From positions 19,319,422 through 19,383,421 of the forward strand of contig OZ022591.1 in assembly GCA_963669155.1 (NCBI GenBank): 64,000 nt of DNA, in the 5' to 3' direction. The stretch's first letter is position 1; the number at the start of each line of letters is the position of its first letter. Position numbers and translations under genes: made by a program. Of this stretch, positions 60,101 through 64,000 are shown piece after piece. The notes under the pieces were generated by a model. The model worked only from the letters and a program-made list of their open reading frames with translations. It did no database searches and was not told the DNA's origin. The stretch comes from Arbacia lixula (lineage: Eukaryota > Echinodermata > Echinoidea > Arbacioida > Arbaciidae).

Positions 60101-61211
60101 AAGAACTGATATCGAGGTCTCAAAAAGGGGGTCTTCAAAGCGGCACGTCCCCGTACCACCAATGTATGTGAGTGCCCCCCCCCCGGGCTGCCAGCTAGCA
60201 GTTAACTGAATACTAAACGGCAGTTCGAGAATCGTAGCGATCATCCAGGAAATCATGTTGTTATGGTGAAATTGTGTTGTCGTTAATTGTGAAAAAACCT
60301 AGACCTAGGCATAACCCTAACCCTAAACCTAAGACCTATAATTGGCTATCCTAACCCTAATTTTAAGGTATTTAGGACAGTTTGTAGGGAACTAGGTGTT
60401 TCAGCGGATGGATATCGTCGCCCAAAACACTCTGGATACTAGCGAGTCGCTGTAGAAACCCATGGCAATCGTATCTCGACCTAAAACTTGTAGGGACCCA
60501 ATCACTCAAGTCAGCTCACATCGGGGATTGATCTAGATGACGTCAGGAACTGGTTGCTAACCTTCTTAACCTCGTTGCTAGAGGTGGGACTCAAGTCGGT
60601 AAAGTGCATAATACCCTCAATCTCTGCGCCCATAATTTACATTAGTCATTAGCAGAGATAGCGCACACTTCTACATTGCGCTATCTCTCCTGGTCCACCC
60701 CCTTTGAGGTGCTCCAGAGGCACGCTATTTTGGCTCGTCGTGGGCAAAATTTGGCACGCCCAACTTTATCTTTCGTGATGAGAAGCTCCCTCATTCTCTC
60801 AAGAAATTAGAAACAGATTTTCAACCAATGCATCATACCTGTGCTCTCTATATGGAGCAGAAACATGGACCACAACTAAGAGACTGGAGAGAAAACTTAG
60901 AGTAACCGAAAGGGCTATGGAAAGAATTATGATTGGTGTTACAAAGAGGGACAAAGTTAGAAACATGGGACATAGTGCCTCATTGTCAGAGGCAGAGCGC
61001 ATGGTTATGGCCGTGAGTCCTCACCACAATTCCACGACGGACGCCCCCGAAGCACCGGGCGGAGAGAACACGATGGTCTCGTTACACCCGCACTGTGCTG
61101 TCGCGATGAAAACAGATTCGTCAGATTTCCATTCTTCAAAGTACTTGATATATCACTAGATACGTAACTGAAAAGTTGTTGCCGCGAAACTGGAATTCGT
61201 AAAAAAGACAT
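20983..61211 (-). CDS. POLRMT: Mitochondrial DNA-directed RNA polymerase, complete 28-exon gene
   Basis: The single-subunit, T7-like polymerase of the mitochondrial matrix transcribes mtDNA and makes replication primers. I joined 28 exons with GT-AG borders and consistent phases (4,647 nt, 1,548 aa). The product matches animal POLRMT from an N-terminal [15 protein letters not shown] block through a pentatricopeptide (PPR) region (about 550-640), the N-terminal domain, fingers and palm, to the C-terminal KSTYFFS. Catalytic motifs are intact: motif [11 protein letters not shown] (Asp1233); motif B with Arg1298, Lys1302 and Tyr1310, spaced 4 and 8 as Arg627/Lys631/Tyr639 in T7 RNA polymerase; and motif C VHDCYWTH (His1460-Asp1461). 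Exon 1 is Ser/Arg/Leu-rich with few acids early, as expected of a mitochondrial presequence. The protein is about 300 residues longer than human POLRMT, almost entirely because exon 3 encodes a Lys/Ser-rich low-complexity segment. Introns carry many transposable elements. No TATA box is evident upstream of 61211. Confidence 0.95.
21780..23292 (+). pseudogene. Degenerate non-LTR retrotransposon reverse transcriptase (LINE, Jockey/CR1-like)
   Basis: RT blocks occur in order across two or more frames: NYRPISVVS (about 22000), [32 protein letters not shown] (motif A), [20 protein letters not shown] (motif B) and [10 protein letters not shown] (motif C), then YLGIDID, YK.VIQP.FDY and a degraded C-terminus. 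A frameshift near 22025, in-frame stops at about 22297, 22990 and 23212, and no endonuclease domain mean it is 5'-truncated and inactive. It lies antisense in POLRMT intron 27. AATAAA-like sequence near 23684 may mark its 3' tail. Confidence 0.85.
24840..24925 (-). CDS. POLRMT: POLRMT exon 27
   Basis: Acceptor AACTACAG|ATC, donor CAGCT|GTAAGT, residues 1476-1503. [20 protein letters not shown] matches VCREQFVRLHSEPILQDLSR. Confidence 0.94.
25590..25662 (-). CDS. POLRMT: POLRMT exon 26 (catalytic motif C)
   Basis: Acceptor TGTTTTAG|G, donor AACAAG|GTGAGA, residues 1451-1475. [20 protein letters not shown]; Asp1461 is the second catalytic aspartate. Confidence 0.96.
25745..26170. repeat. GCCGCCATTGTTTCTTTGA-type dispersed repeat, copy 1
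   Basis: Shares GCCGCCATTGTTTCTTTGA, CTCAGACAAATACTAGTCCT, GGTAATTATGCTGGTGATGT and GGCTATCAAAGCCATCTAT with 44370-44790 and 56231-56690. It lies in POLRMT intron 25. Confidence 0.75.
26297..26320 (-). repeat. POLRMT: Duplicate of the POLRMT exon 25 3' end and donor
   Basis: On the minus strand the last ~20 coding bases and GTGA of exon 25 recur here with about 22 of 24 bases the same (the copy reads AGAG|GTGACT). A (CT)n tract lies between the copies. Confidence 0.7.
26330..26455. repeat. CT-rich microsatellite
   Basis: (CT)n and C/T-only sequence between the two copies of the exon 25 donor. Confidence 0.9.
26475..26573 (-). CDS. POLRMT: POLRMT exon 25
   Basis: Acceptor CTCTTCCAG|A, donor GCAGAG|GTGAGT, residues 1419-1450. 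[20 protein letters not shown] is strongly conserved. The 3' end of this exon plus its donor is duplicated about 175 bp downstream. Confidence 0.95.
27229..27395 (-). CDS. POLRMT: POLRMT exon 24
   Basis: Acceptor CACACCAG|GAC, donor ACTGA|GTGAGT, residues 1363-1418. [14 protein letters not shown], then [15 protein letters not shown], are family blocks. Confidence 0.95.
27952..28140 (-). CDS. POLRMT: POLRMT exon 23 (motif B, O-helix)
   Basis: Acceptor CTGTGTAG|GTT, donor ATTCAG|GTAGGC, residues 1300-1362. [14 protein letters not shown] carries Lys1302 and Tyr1310. An 11-bp minisatellite begins directly upstream of the acceptor. Confidence 0.96.
28145..28440. repeat. 11-bp minisatellite (GGACAGTCAGA)n abutting the POLRMT exon 23 acceptor
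   Basis: About 25 imperfect units, some with 6-base AGTCAG insertions. The array starts within five bases of the exon 23 acceptor, so on the coding strand TCTGACTGTCC units form the end of intron 22. Confidence 0.95.
28428..28562. repeat. 67-68 bp tandem duplication
   Basis: Two nearly perfect copies beginning GAGGACAGCCACAACTCC and ending ATCTCATTACCA follow the 11-bp minisatellite. Confidence 0.95.
28825..28902 (-). CDS. POLRMT: POLRMT exon 22
   Basis: Acceptor GCTTGCAG|GTG, donor AGGAAT|GTGAGT, residues 1274-1299. It ends LEGHVKRN with Arg1298, the first residue of the motif B triad. Confidence 0.94.
28960..29213. repeat. ~76-bp tandem repeat, about 3.3 copies
   Basis: Units contain ATGAACTTATGGGTTCATTT and GTTATTATAGTTTTGCTATC, with the last two nearly identical. 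It lies in POLRMT intron 21. Confidence 0.92.
29987..30109 (-). CDS. POLRMT: POLRMT exon 21 (catalytic motif A)
   Basis: Acceptor TTCATCCAG|GAT, donor GCTATG|GTAGGA, residues 1233-1273. It begins with [16 protein letters not shown]; Asp1233 is the first metal-binding aspartate. Confidence 0.96.
30225..30314. repeat. (CAAT)n microsatellite
   Basis: ATCA/CAAT tetranucleotide tract in POLRMT intron 20. Confidence 0.95.
30518..30680. mobile_element. GTTGCATAAAACTTACC-type palindromic MITE, diverged copy
   Basis: The left end CCCATTGCATAAGACTTATC and the right end (reversed) CCCTGTTGTATAAAACTTTCC are inverted. A cleaner copy is at 43131-43271. A left-end fragment also occurs at about 30430. Confidence 0.65.
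30893..31015 (-). CDS. POLRMT: POLRMT exon 20
   Basis: Acceptor TTTTTAG|GGA, donor CACCAG|GTAATA, residues 1192-1232. [18 protein letters not shown] and HLPIHQ lead directly into catalytic motif A. Confidence 0.95.
32073..32151 (-). CDS. POLRMT: POLRMT exon 19
   Basis: Acceptor TCTTACAG|C, donor CTCAAT|GTAAGC, residues 1166-1191. [20 protein letters not shown] matches RLAFAEEVMDDILDSADQPL. Confidence 0.95.
32175..32364. mobile_element. TTAAAGGGATA-family MITE, short copy
   Basis: Left end TTAAAGGGATAGTCCACCCT; right end reversed TTAAAGGGAAAGGCCACCCT; TTAA at both edges. At 190 bp it is an internally deleted relative of 8496-8847. It starts about 25 bp upstream (coding sense) of the exon 19 acceptor. 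Confidence 0.8.
33269..33465 (-). CDS. POLRMT: POLRMT exon 18
   Basis: Acceptor TTCACCAG|TTT, donor AAACG|GTAAAG, residues 1100-1165. It contains the near-invariant [20 protein letters not shown] block and [12 protein letters not shown]. Confidence 0.96.
33508..34799 (+). mobile_element. Tandem-core, hairpin-ended element, family A, copy 1 (Helentron/pearl-like)
   Basis: It starts CTAGAGCAATTCGACTGCC and, ~35 bases in, carries ATGCCTCCGCC. The 3' end is a hairpin, GCCTCCAGCCAC / GTGGCGGAGGC, closing with CATAA, so a subterminal inverted repeat links the ends. The body is ~170-190 bp tandem units with GTTCATTGACCTTTGACCT, ending in CGGATTCGGGACGGACGGAC. This architecture (core repeats, ACGG-type microsatellite, terminal palindrome) is that of non-autonomous Helentron and pearl elements. 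It lies in POLRMT intron 17, antisense to the gene. Confidence 0.75.
35012..35132 (-). CDS. POLRMT: POLRMT exon 17
   Basis: Acceptor TACCCACAG|C, donor GACAAG|GTACTA, residues 1060-1099. [18 protein letters not shown] matches EMHSLRAEALYRLSLAQH. The intron sequence just upstream of the acceptor is the 5' end of a mobile element. Confidence 0.93.
35143..36123 (+). mobile_element. Tandem-core, hairpin-ended element, family B, copy 1
   Basis: It starts AAACAAGGCATTAGCAATAT with GTCTCGCCCAC nearby. It ends with a GACGGACGACGGACGG tract and the hairpin GTCTCGCCTTC...GGTGGGCGAGAC. The body is about four ~176-bp units containing TATGACCTCAAATGACC and TGACCTCCAACGG. It fills most of POLRMT intron 16, and its 5' end is about 10 bp from the exon 17 acceptor. 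Confidence 0.75.
36714..36814 (-). CDS. POLRMT: POLRMT exon 16
   Basis: Acceptor CTCACCAG|GTG, donor CGAG|GTAGGA, residues 1026-1059. [20 protein letters not shown] matches VLDLVLQLFQAKGCPQLGVP. Confidence 0.92.
37030..37445. repeat. GA-rich simple-sequence block
   Basis: Purine-rich (GAGAGAAAGAGGGGGA-type) sequence occupies most of the short intron 15 and stops about 10 bp from the exon 15 donor. Confidence 0.95.
37456..37589 (-). CDS. POLRMT: POLRMT exon 15
   Basis: Acceptor CTACCACAG|CC, donor AAACCG|GTTAGG, residues 982-1025: [29 protein letters not shown]-rich microsatellite begins just beyond the donor. Confidence 0.93.
38335..38470 (-). CDS. POLRMT: POLRMT exon 14
   Basis: Acceptor TGTTGCAG|CCT, donor CTCCA|GTGAGT, residues 936-981. 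PHPTLVDLF, then [20 protein letters not shown], is a conserved POLRMT block. Confidence 0.95.
38603..39223. mobile_element. TIR element with 9-bp target-site duplication (MULE-like MITE)
   Basis: Terminal inverted repeats of ~37 bp begin GCGAATATTTTT and include TTACACCACTGTTTAGCCA. They are flanked by the direct repeat ATCCAGGGT on both sides (38594-38602 and 39224-39232). A 9-bp duplication is typical of Mutator-type elements. The 621-bp body has no plausible transposase. It lies in POLRMT intron 13. Confidence 0.85.
39582..39725. mobile_element. Short palindromic MITE
   Basis: TCATTCTCCTTGGGCTTAAA on the left is matched by the inverse of TTTAAGCCCAATGAGAATG on the right, with AATCGCGAAGTTA continuing the arms. 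Confidence 0.75.
39788..39854 (-). CDS. POLRMT: POLRMT exon 13
   Basis: Acceptor TTTGCAG|A, donor ATCAAG|GTAAGA, residues 914-935. [20 protein letters not shown] matches VPVLYHVYSFRNVQQIGILK. Confidence 0.93.
40200..40591. mobile_element. TIR element with CCAGACCTGCCAACC ends
   Basis: Left CCAGACCTGCCAACCTCTGG and right (reversed) CCAGACCTGCCAACCAGTAC. A related left end, GAGCTGCCAACCTCGCTTG, lies at about 40026. It lies in POLRMT intron 12. Confidence 0.75.
41472..41548 (-). CDS. POLRMT: POLRMT exon 12
   Basis: Acceptor CTGCTAG|ATT, donor [26 protein letters not shown] matches the LGKLLAEMLVQATQM helix. Residues 888-913. Confidence 0.88.
41999..42040 (-). CDS. POLRMT: POLRMT exon 11
   Basis: Short exon, residues 874-887, ending WPQGMLIG before GGG|GTGAGT, comparable to PWPLPVQMELG of human. 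An in-frame alternative acceptor at 42031 would remove three codons. Confidence 0.75.
42348..42473 (-). CDS. POLRMT: POLRMT exon 10
   Basis: Acceptor TTGCACAG|ATC, donor GAACAG|GTAAGT, phase 0, residues 832-873. [15 protein letters not shown] corresponds to LPRQYWEELG of human. Confidence 0.88.
43131..43271. mobile_element. Palindromic MITE, GGGCCCTGTTGCATAAAACT ends
   Basis: Terminal inverted repeats GGGCCCTGTTGCATAAAACT match almost perfectly, and ACC/GGTAA steps extend the stem. 141 bp, non-coding, in POLRMT intron 9. Confidence 0.88.
43521..43726 (-). CDS. POLRMT: POLRMT exon 9
   Basis: Acceptor CTGCCTCAG|AT, donor AAACAG|GTGTGG, residues 763-831. [21 protein letters not shown] matches LYPFLCLLDEREVVRMLLQVL in human. 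Confidence 0.92.
44061..44154 (-). CDS. POLRMT: POLRMT exon 8
   Basis: Acceptor TTATTCAG|AGA, donor AAGA|GTAAGT, residues 732-762. Helical [16 protein letters not shown] matches RDQWEKALCRALRETK of human POLRMT. Confidence 0.9.
44370..44790. repeat. GCCGCCATTGTTTCTTTGA-type dispersed repeat, copy 2
   Basis: Contains an internal palindrome (CCGCCATTGTTTCTCTGATC...GATCAAAGAAACAATGGCGG, 44402-44543) and the GGTAATTATGCTGGTGATGT tail. It runs into the 27-bp minisatellite beside exon 7. Confidence 0.75.
44791..45161 (-). repeat. POLRMT: 27-bp minisatellite whose last unit is the POLRMT exon 7 splice donor
   Basis: Thirteen units of 26-27 bp (coding-strand sense GTAGGGTAAGCAG plus spacer) are followed by a fourteenth partial unit that overlaps the real donor CATAGG|GTAAGA. 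By eye, eight units keep GTAGGGTAAG, two read GTAGGTAAG, one GTAGGGCAAG and two GTAGGCTAAG. Confidence 0.93.
45157..45303 (-). CDS. POLRMT: POLRMT exon 7
   Basis: Acceptor CTACCAG|GAT, donor CATAGG|GTAAGA, residues 683-731, phase 0 at both ends. It contains [19 protein letters not shown], equivalent to the human QLHMELASRVCVVSVE region. The donor is part of the last unit of a 27-bp minisatellite. Confidence 0.88.
45532..46588 (+). mobile_element. Tandem-core, hairpin-ended element, family B, copy 2
   Basis: It has the same 5' ~85 bp (ACAAGGCATTAGCAATATTG to GTTGCTACGCAAAAGA) and the same 3' GTCTCGCC...GGCGAGAC hairpin as 35143-36123. About four ~170-bp units and a ~100-bp GACGGAC/GAC microsatellite (46443-46541) lie between. 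It is in POLRMT intron 6, antisense to the gene. Confidence 0.78.
46808..46885. mobile_element. Foldback MITE, copy 2
   Basis: The arms TATTTTGTACGGTTCATCAT and (reversed) TATTTTGTCCGGTTCAGAAT pair around GGCTAAAG. Related to 13688-13780, including the flanking CTTTCCTTTCTTCCCTTTCC. Confidence 0.8.
47019..48266. mobile_element. TIR element with TTAACCCTAT-AGCCCGGGG ends and G-runs
   Basis: Left TTAACCCTATATAGCCCGGG and right (reversed) TTAACCCTATCTAGCCCGGG continue through long G-runs into GCAAAAACAGCCCCCC on both sides, giving inverted ends of about 60 bp. A second TTAA element is nested inside (47598-48126). The host element without the insert is about 720 bp and has no ORF. POLRMT intron 6. 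Confidence 0.85.
47598..48126. mobile_element. 529-bp TTAA-ended MITE, copy 2 (nested)
   Basis: Same length, orientation and nearly the same sequence as 3446-3974; TTAA at both edges. It sits inside the G-run TIR element. Confidence 0.88.
48376..48622 (-). CDS. POLRMT: POLRMT exon 6
   Basis: Acceptor TTCCACAG|G, donor CCCCAG|GTGAGT, residues 601-682. [15 protein letters not shown] matches the human segment LEQMSQEGLKLQALF. A proline-rich linker leads to VHDLYSS. Confidence 0.9.
49378..49478 (-). CDS. POLRMT: POLRMT exon 5 (PPR region)
   Basis: The acceptor is GTGTGAAG|GGG and the donor GCCAG|GTTGGT (a weak GT donor). Residues 567-600, [13 protein letters not shown] then [11 protein letters not shown], correspond to the second helix and the next PPR unit. 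The acceptor was chosen because it alone aligns with human POLRMT without an insertion. Confidence 0.85.
50929..51110. repeat. ~180-bp near-perfect palindrome
   Basis: Arms of about 85 bp run from CAAATATACCAAGC to its inverse GCTTGGTATATTTG. They pair through GTATAGTGAAAATTATC and GGAGGGACTGGCATA around the loop GGGGGCTTCGCCCC. Confidence 0.85.
51190..51441. mobile_element. Small TIR insert with telomere-like GGGTTA repeats
   Basis: The ends CTTGGAACATATACTTCCGG and (reversed) CTTGGGATACGAACTTCCGG are inverted. The interior at 51285-51370 is degenerate GGGTTAGGGTTA-type repeat. It lies within the family A core array. Confidence 0.65.
52147..52245 (-). CDS. POLRMT: POLRMT exon 4 (start of PPR region)
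   Basis: Phase 0 at both ends, residues 534-566. [13 protein letters not shown] matches the first helix of the PPR unit (DMYNAVMLGWARQ in human). Confidence 0.9.
52487..53986 (+). mobile_element. Tandem-core, hairpin-ended element, family A, copy 3
   Basis: Starts CTAGAGCAATTCGACTGCC with ATGCCTCCGCC and ends in the perfect hairpin GCCTCCGGCCAC/GTGGCGGAGGC then CATAA. About seven core units and a long (GGAC)n tract at 53868-53940. POLRMT intron 3, antisense to the gene. Confidence 0.8.
53868..53940. repeat. (GGAC)n microsatellite
   Basis: GGAC tetranucleotide tract with one ATACGTAC interruption, at the 3' side of the family A element. Confidence 0.95.
54228..55510 (-). CDS. POLRMT: POLRMT exon 3, long Lys/Ser-rich exon
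   Basis: Codes residues 106-533. It begins [18 protein letters not shown] and ends [18 protein letters not shown] before CAT|GTAAGT. About 300 residues between are low complexity. First comes a Lys/Ser/Thr-rich stretch with repeated KKD, KSK and RTK motifs, then a poly-Ser stretch, then a more ordinary segment. This is far longer than the matching part of human POLRMT. Confidence 0.9.
56231..56555. repeat. Large foldback palindrome (GCCGCCATTGTTTCTTTGA family, copy 3)
   Basis: Arms of about 150-160 bp: TACCGGTACTAAGAAAGTAC at the left edge is mirrored at the right edge, and ACAACTCAAAGATACC, TCAAACTAGCAAAC and GTTTCTTTGATATGA pair inside. The family tail GGTAATTATGCTGGTGATGT continues to about 56690. 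POLRMT intron 2. Confidence 0.88.
56853..56981 (-). CDS. POLRMT: POLRMT exon 2
   Basis: The acceptor is TGCTCAG|GT and the donor AATG|GTAAGA. It codes residues 63-105, ending MHVDLSN, which continues into exon 3 VLHSRIAQL. Human POLRMT has HVELLEVLQARVRQL here, which fixes the frame. Confidence 0.85.
57685..58405. repeat. Dispersed repeat, copy 2 (inverted relative to 16505-17246)
   Basis: Collinear inverse of the intergenic copy; matches include ATCGAGGGAGATCCGCCGCC and CATAGATCAAAGGAAGTC. A further fragment of the same family may lie at about 55840-55915 (AAATATCTTGTAAATCGTTT). POLRMT intron 1. Confidence 0.75.
59260..60616. mobile_element. TIR element with GGGTATTATGCACTTTACCG ends
   Basis: Both ends read GGGTATTATGCACTTTACCG inward, followed by ACTTG and, a few bases on, CAACGAG. 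It contains a nested hAT-like MITE and a short TAACCCTAA-like stretch (60309-60362). No transposase ORF seen. POLRMT intron 1. Confidence 0.82.
59749..60187. mobile_element. hAT-like MITE with 8-bp target-site duplication
   Basis: Terminal inverted repeats CCCGGGGGGGGCACTCA are flanked directly by CTGCCAGC on both sides (59741-59748 and 60188-60195). An 8-bp duplication suits hAT-type transposition. 439 bp, non-coding, nested in 59260-60616. Confidence 0.85.
60800..60975 (+). pseudogene. LINE ORF fragment (RTE-like C-terminal region)
   Basis: The frame reads [20 protein letters not shown], then [20 protein letters not shown] and TKRDKVRN. This matches the LTYGAETW...LE.KL...QRAMER.MLG....D.+RN region common in RTE-type elements. 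It is a short truncated fragment in POLRMT intron 1, about 50 bp from the exon 1 donor. Confidence 0.8.
61025..61211 (-). CDS. POLRMT: POLRMT exon 1 (mitochondrial presequence)
   Basis: Starts at ATG 61211-61209 and codes residues 1-62 plus one base. The donor TTGTG|GTGAGG joins in phase to exon 2. The composition (Arg, Ser, Leu, few acids near the start; begins [14 protein letters not shown]) suits a matrix-targeting peptide. It has no conserved domain, so the assignment rests on phase, composition and position. Confidence 0.75.
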
Positions 61212-64000
61212 ATTTAATGCCTGTCAAAAGCGAGCAAGGCAGCATGAAGTACGACAATTTTTACATAGTTTCCTTTGAAAACTGCGTCTTGCTATCTCAA
61301 CTCACTACGGTTGATCGAACATGACCGAACCGGGAATGGATATACGAAGTATAGCTCGTATTCGTACCACTGAACTATATGATTCGTAGTACGCGTAACG
61401 CATGTGTGCATATGTGTTTGTGCACAATGAAACCGTATTGTGTTGCACAATCTGACTTGAGACTGGTAACCAAACTCAGTACCATGTGTGGCACATGCAG
61501 GTACACGTACAGGTGCACCTTAAGTGTGAAAAGAAGGGATACAAGCTCATGTGTTTATTTAGCTATATCAATTTGATGAGCAAGAATATTCTACAAGATG
61601 GTATACCAAAAAAATTTTTTAAGTGCAATTAAAAATTAGGTAAGTACTTAAAATAAATATTTTAATGACTTGATAAATATTATGTATCTGTAAAAGGTGG
61701 TTTATGTTTTACTTCCTTTCACAATGTAATATACTCGCGTCTCACACGGAAAGAAAATGAACGCCTAAAACAACGAAAAATCAGGTAAAATTTGAGATTT
61801 ATTTTTTCCAAATATTGTAAATTTTAACTGGTATGTAGTCAATTTGAAAACATTTGTGTATATATTATTATTCGTTGAATGGAATAAGGTGTCATTCGGT
61901 GTAATGTTTCAAAGTTAATGTTGCTGTCGGACCTGTCATCCCGACCCCCTTTTTTTCCTCGACAGCAAAAAAAAAAAAAAAGCGAGACGCTATCTCAGAC
62001 GTACACACAGCAGCACACAGTGGCATGTGTGTGCCTTCTGCTTGCTGTACAAGTGAACGGAGCCATTTGTGTGTGTTTGGTGTGTGTGCTGTCGATCCAG
62101 AGAGAGTGCAGTGGTACAGAACTCGGCAGAAGATCTACTTCTTACTTGCCACTGTGCAGTGGCTTGCCACAAATCATACACAGATTTTCTGACACCGACT
62201 CACAGAATGATACTTAACTCAAACAGGAGGATGAGAACAAACAGAGAGATCCCTCTTTTGTTTTAAAGTTGGGTTTTTACATTTTTGTTAATGATAATTT
62301 TGTGTTCTTCATCATGTTCATGATGTTCATGATCGTGATGATTGAAATTGCAATTCAACTAAAACTAGAATAGCAGATTTCTGACGTTCTACTCAACTTT
62401 CATCATTCACACTCGGTCACAGTCCACAGACTGACTCACAGTCACACAGAGAACAAGTCAGAGTCTGAATTAAATTAATGATGGAATGCAAACTCTTTTT
62501 ATCTTGTCCTGTCTGCCTTTTTTTCTTATGCAGTACAGTCGAACTGTCATAGTGTCAATGTTTCTGCTACGCAAATTTGATTTGTATTTTTGAGCTGCAG
62601 ATGTCTATATATTTGAAATTGTGATATTTCCTCTAAATATTGGAAATAGTCGAGGTCCTTAGATTTTCATGAAAATATGCACTGATCAAATACTTTTCTG
62701 ATGTAAAAAATTACGAAGCTTGATCGATTATTTCCATTTGATTGATTATGCCAACCACATGCATTCAAAATGCACTAGATTCTACTTACTCTTTTGATAC
62801 TACGCGCAATTGTTCAGCTAATGCATGCATGCATAGTAGAGCACAGGGAATCAAATTTTGAATTATTTATGCACAGTTTGAACCTTCCCGTATCAACATA
62901 CATGTATATCAGGGAAAAACTACACGGGGACTTGGGGCGGTTTAGCAATCGAAATGCTTAAAGGCTTTCACGCATCGTACGCAGGATATATCCCTAGCAC
63001 GCTGCCATGTTGCGTACGCCACACACTTGCCTATGTGTATTGTTTTTCAGGCACTAACGCATTTACCCGCCTGGTTAGGATGCACGATCCTTACCGAATC
63101 TAAACCTTCGGCCCTGATCATTTATTTTAAATATTTGAATTTATGTGATATTGGAGAAAAAATATTTGTGTAAACAAATATGAGTATAATTTGATGAGGA
63201 AATAAATATGTAAATATCTGTATTTATGTTGTTAATTTTATATATTTTTTAATTTATAGAAAATATACTCTAGTACAAATAGCCTGGAGCATCCGGGCAA
63301 TCGAGTTGGCGATTGCGCGTAAATGCAAAACCAAATTGTACTTGATGTGAATCGTGGCTAGCCATTCGCTGCGTTCGTGCGTTAAGTTCGCAAGTAAGCG
63401 TAGCAGCTAAATAGTGACGTCTCCCAACAGAATCGATGCGTGAATGCCTTTAAACAGCCCTGGAAAATGTTAAAAGAGTCCCCAAAATTACCATAAACAC
63501 AATGTAAAATTGCAGCCAAACTGACCAATGTGCTCAAAAAGTAGCCCCTGAAAATTTTAACCATTTTTTTCCCTGATCTAAATTGTATCGCTGATTTCCC
63601 GATCATTGTTAGCCCCTGTATTTGTGCGATAACGTTAAGATGGCTCCATTTCCTATGCAAGTGTCTTGAAACCACAAGTTAGATCAATGTCAAATTTTCA
63701 TAGCATGTTTTTGTCGAATGTTGTGAACAAAATACAAATTAGATTGTAAGGATTTGAATTGTTGTTTTATAATTGAGAAGTTTCAAATCTTATAGGATAA
63801 CCTGTCCTATAAAGGGTATGATATTTAATTTCTTCTCCATGGTAGTAGCACAAATGCATCCGAATATCAATAAGCCACCAGACATGAATGGCAATGTTTC
63901 TGCTCCGTGAAGAGAATGGACTATTTTGGTGCAGTAATGAAAAGAATAGATTGTTAATATCGGCCCTGTCACAGTCTTCCCAAGGAATGTGCATACAATG
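61212..64000. other. Upstream region of POLRMT, no gene recognised
   Basis: The POLRMT promoter and 5' UTR should lie just above 61211, but no TATA box or other core element is obvious. The rest is AT-rich with a poly(A) run (about 61968-61981) and a TG-rich stretch (62024-62095). I see no credible exon. Confidence 0.45.

Noticed and set aside
61918-62266. Possible plus-strand first exon upstream of POLRMT
   Set aside because: Frames run through TG-rich and poly(A) sequence with no homology or splice support.

Overview
This is a eukaryotic (metazoan) nuclear window. It has multi-exon genes with GT-AG introns, long AT-rich introns and intergenic DNA, and many short non-autonomous transposable elements, microsatellites and poly(dG) tracts. 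All four host genes have clear animal homologues. The repeats (TTAA-flanked MITEs, pearl/Helentron-like tandem elements, RTE/Jockey-type LINE fragments) suggest a marine invertebrate. I favour an echinoderm or related deuterostome at moderate confidence, but nothing in the window proves the species.

Layout. (1) 1321-1678 (+): last coding exon of a short-chain dehydrogenase of the HSD17B1/RDH8 type; the rest lies before the window. (2) 7639-4038 (-): complete three-exon TMEM26 gene, 412 aa. (3) 12800-15626 (+): two-exon Mab-21-domain gene (cGAS/Mab-21 fold, degenerate active site), 452 aa. (4) 61211-20983 (-): the whole gene for mitochondrial RNA polymerase, POLRMT. I resolved 28 exons with consistent phases, giving 1,548 codons. 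Its T7-type catalytic motifs, PPR region, C-terminal STYFFS and a plausible mitochondrial targeting first exon are all present. Exon 3 encodes an unusually long Lys/Ser-rich N-terminal extension.

The remaining sequence is mostly repeats. POLRMT introns hold five tandem-core, hairpin-ended elements of two families. Their ~180 bp units carry TGACCTTTGACCT, which is a perfect DR1 nuclear-receptor motif in reverse complement. The introns also hold a dead LINE, two elements with readable target-site duplications (8 bp and 9 bp), nested TTAA elements, large palindromes and several minisatellites. Some minisatellites abut splice sites. The most striking is a 27-bp array beside exon 7 whose units copy the exon 7 splice donor.

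The four genes do not form an obvious functional module: POLRMT transcribes mtDNA, TMEM26 is a membrane protein, and the SDR and Mab-21 genes are separate. I found no tRNA, rRNA or CRISPR. The most novel material is regulatory or structural: splice-site-derived satellites and DR1-rich mobile elements inside POLRMT.
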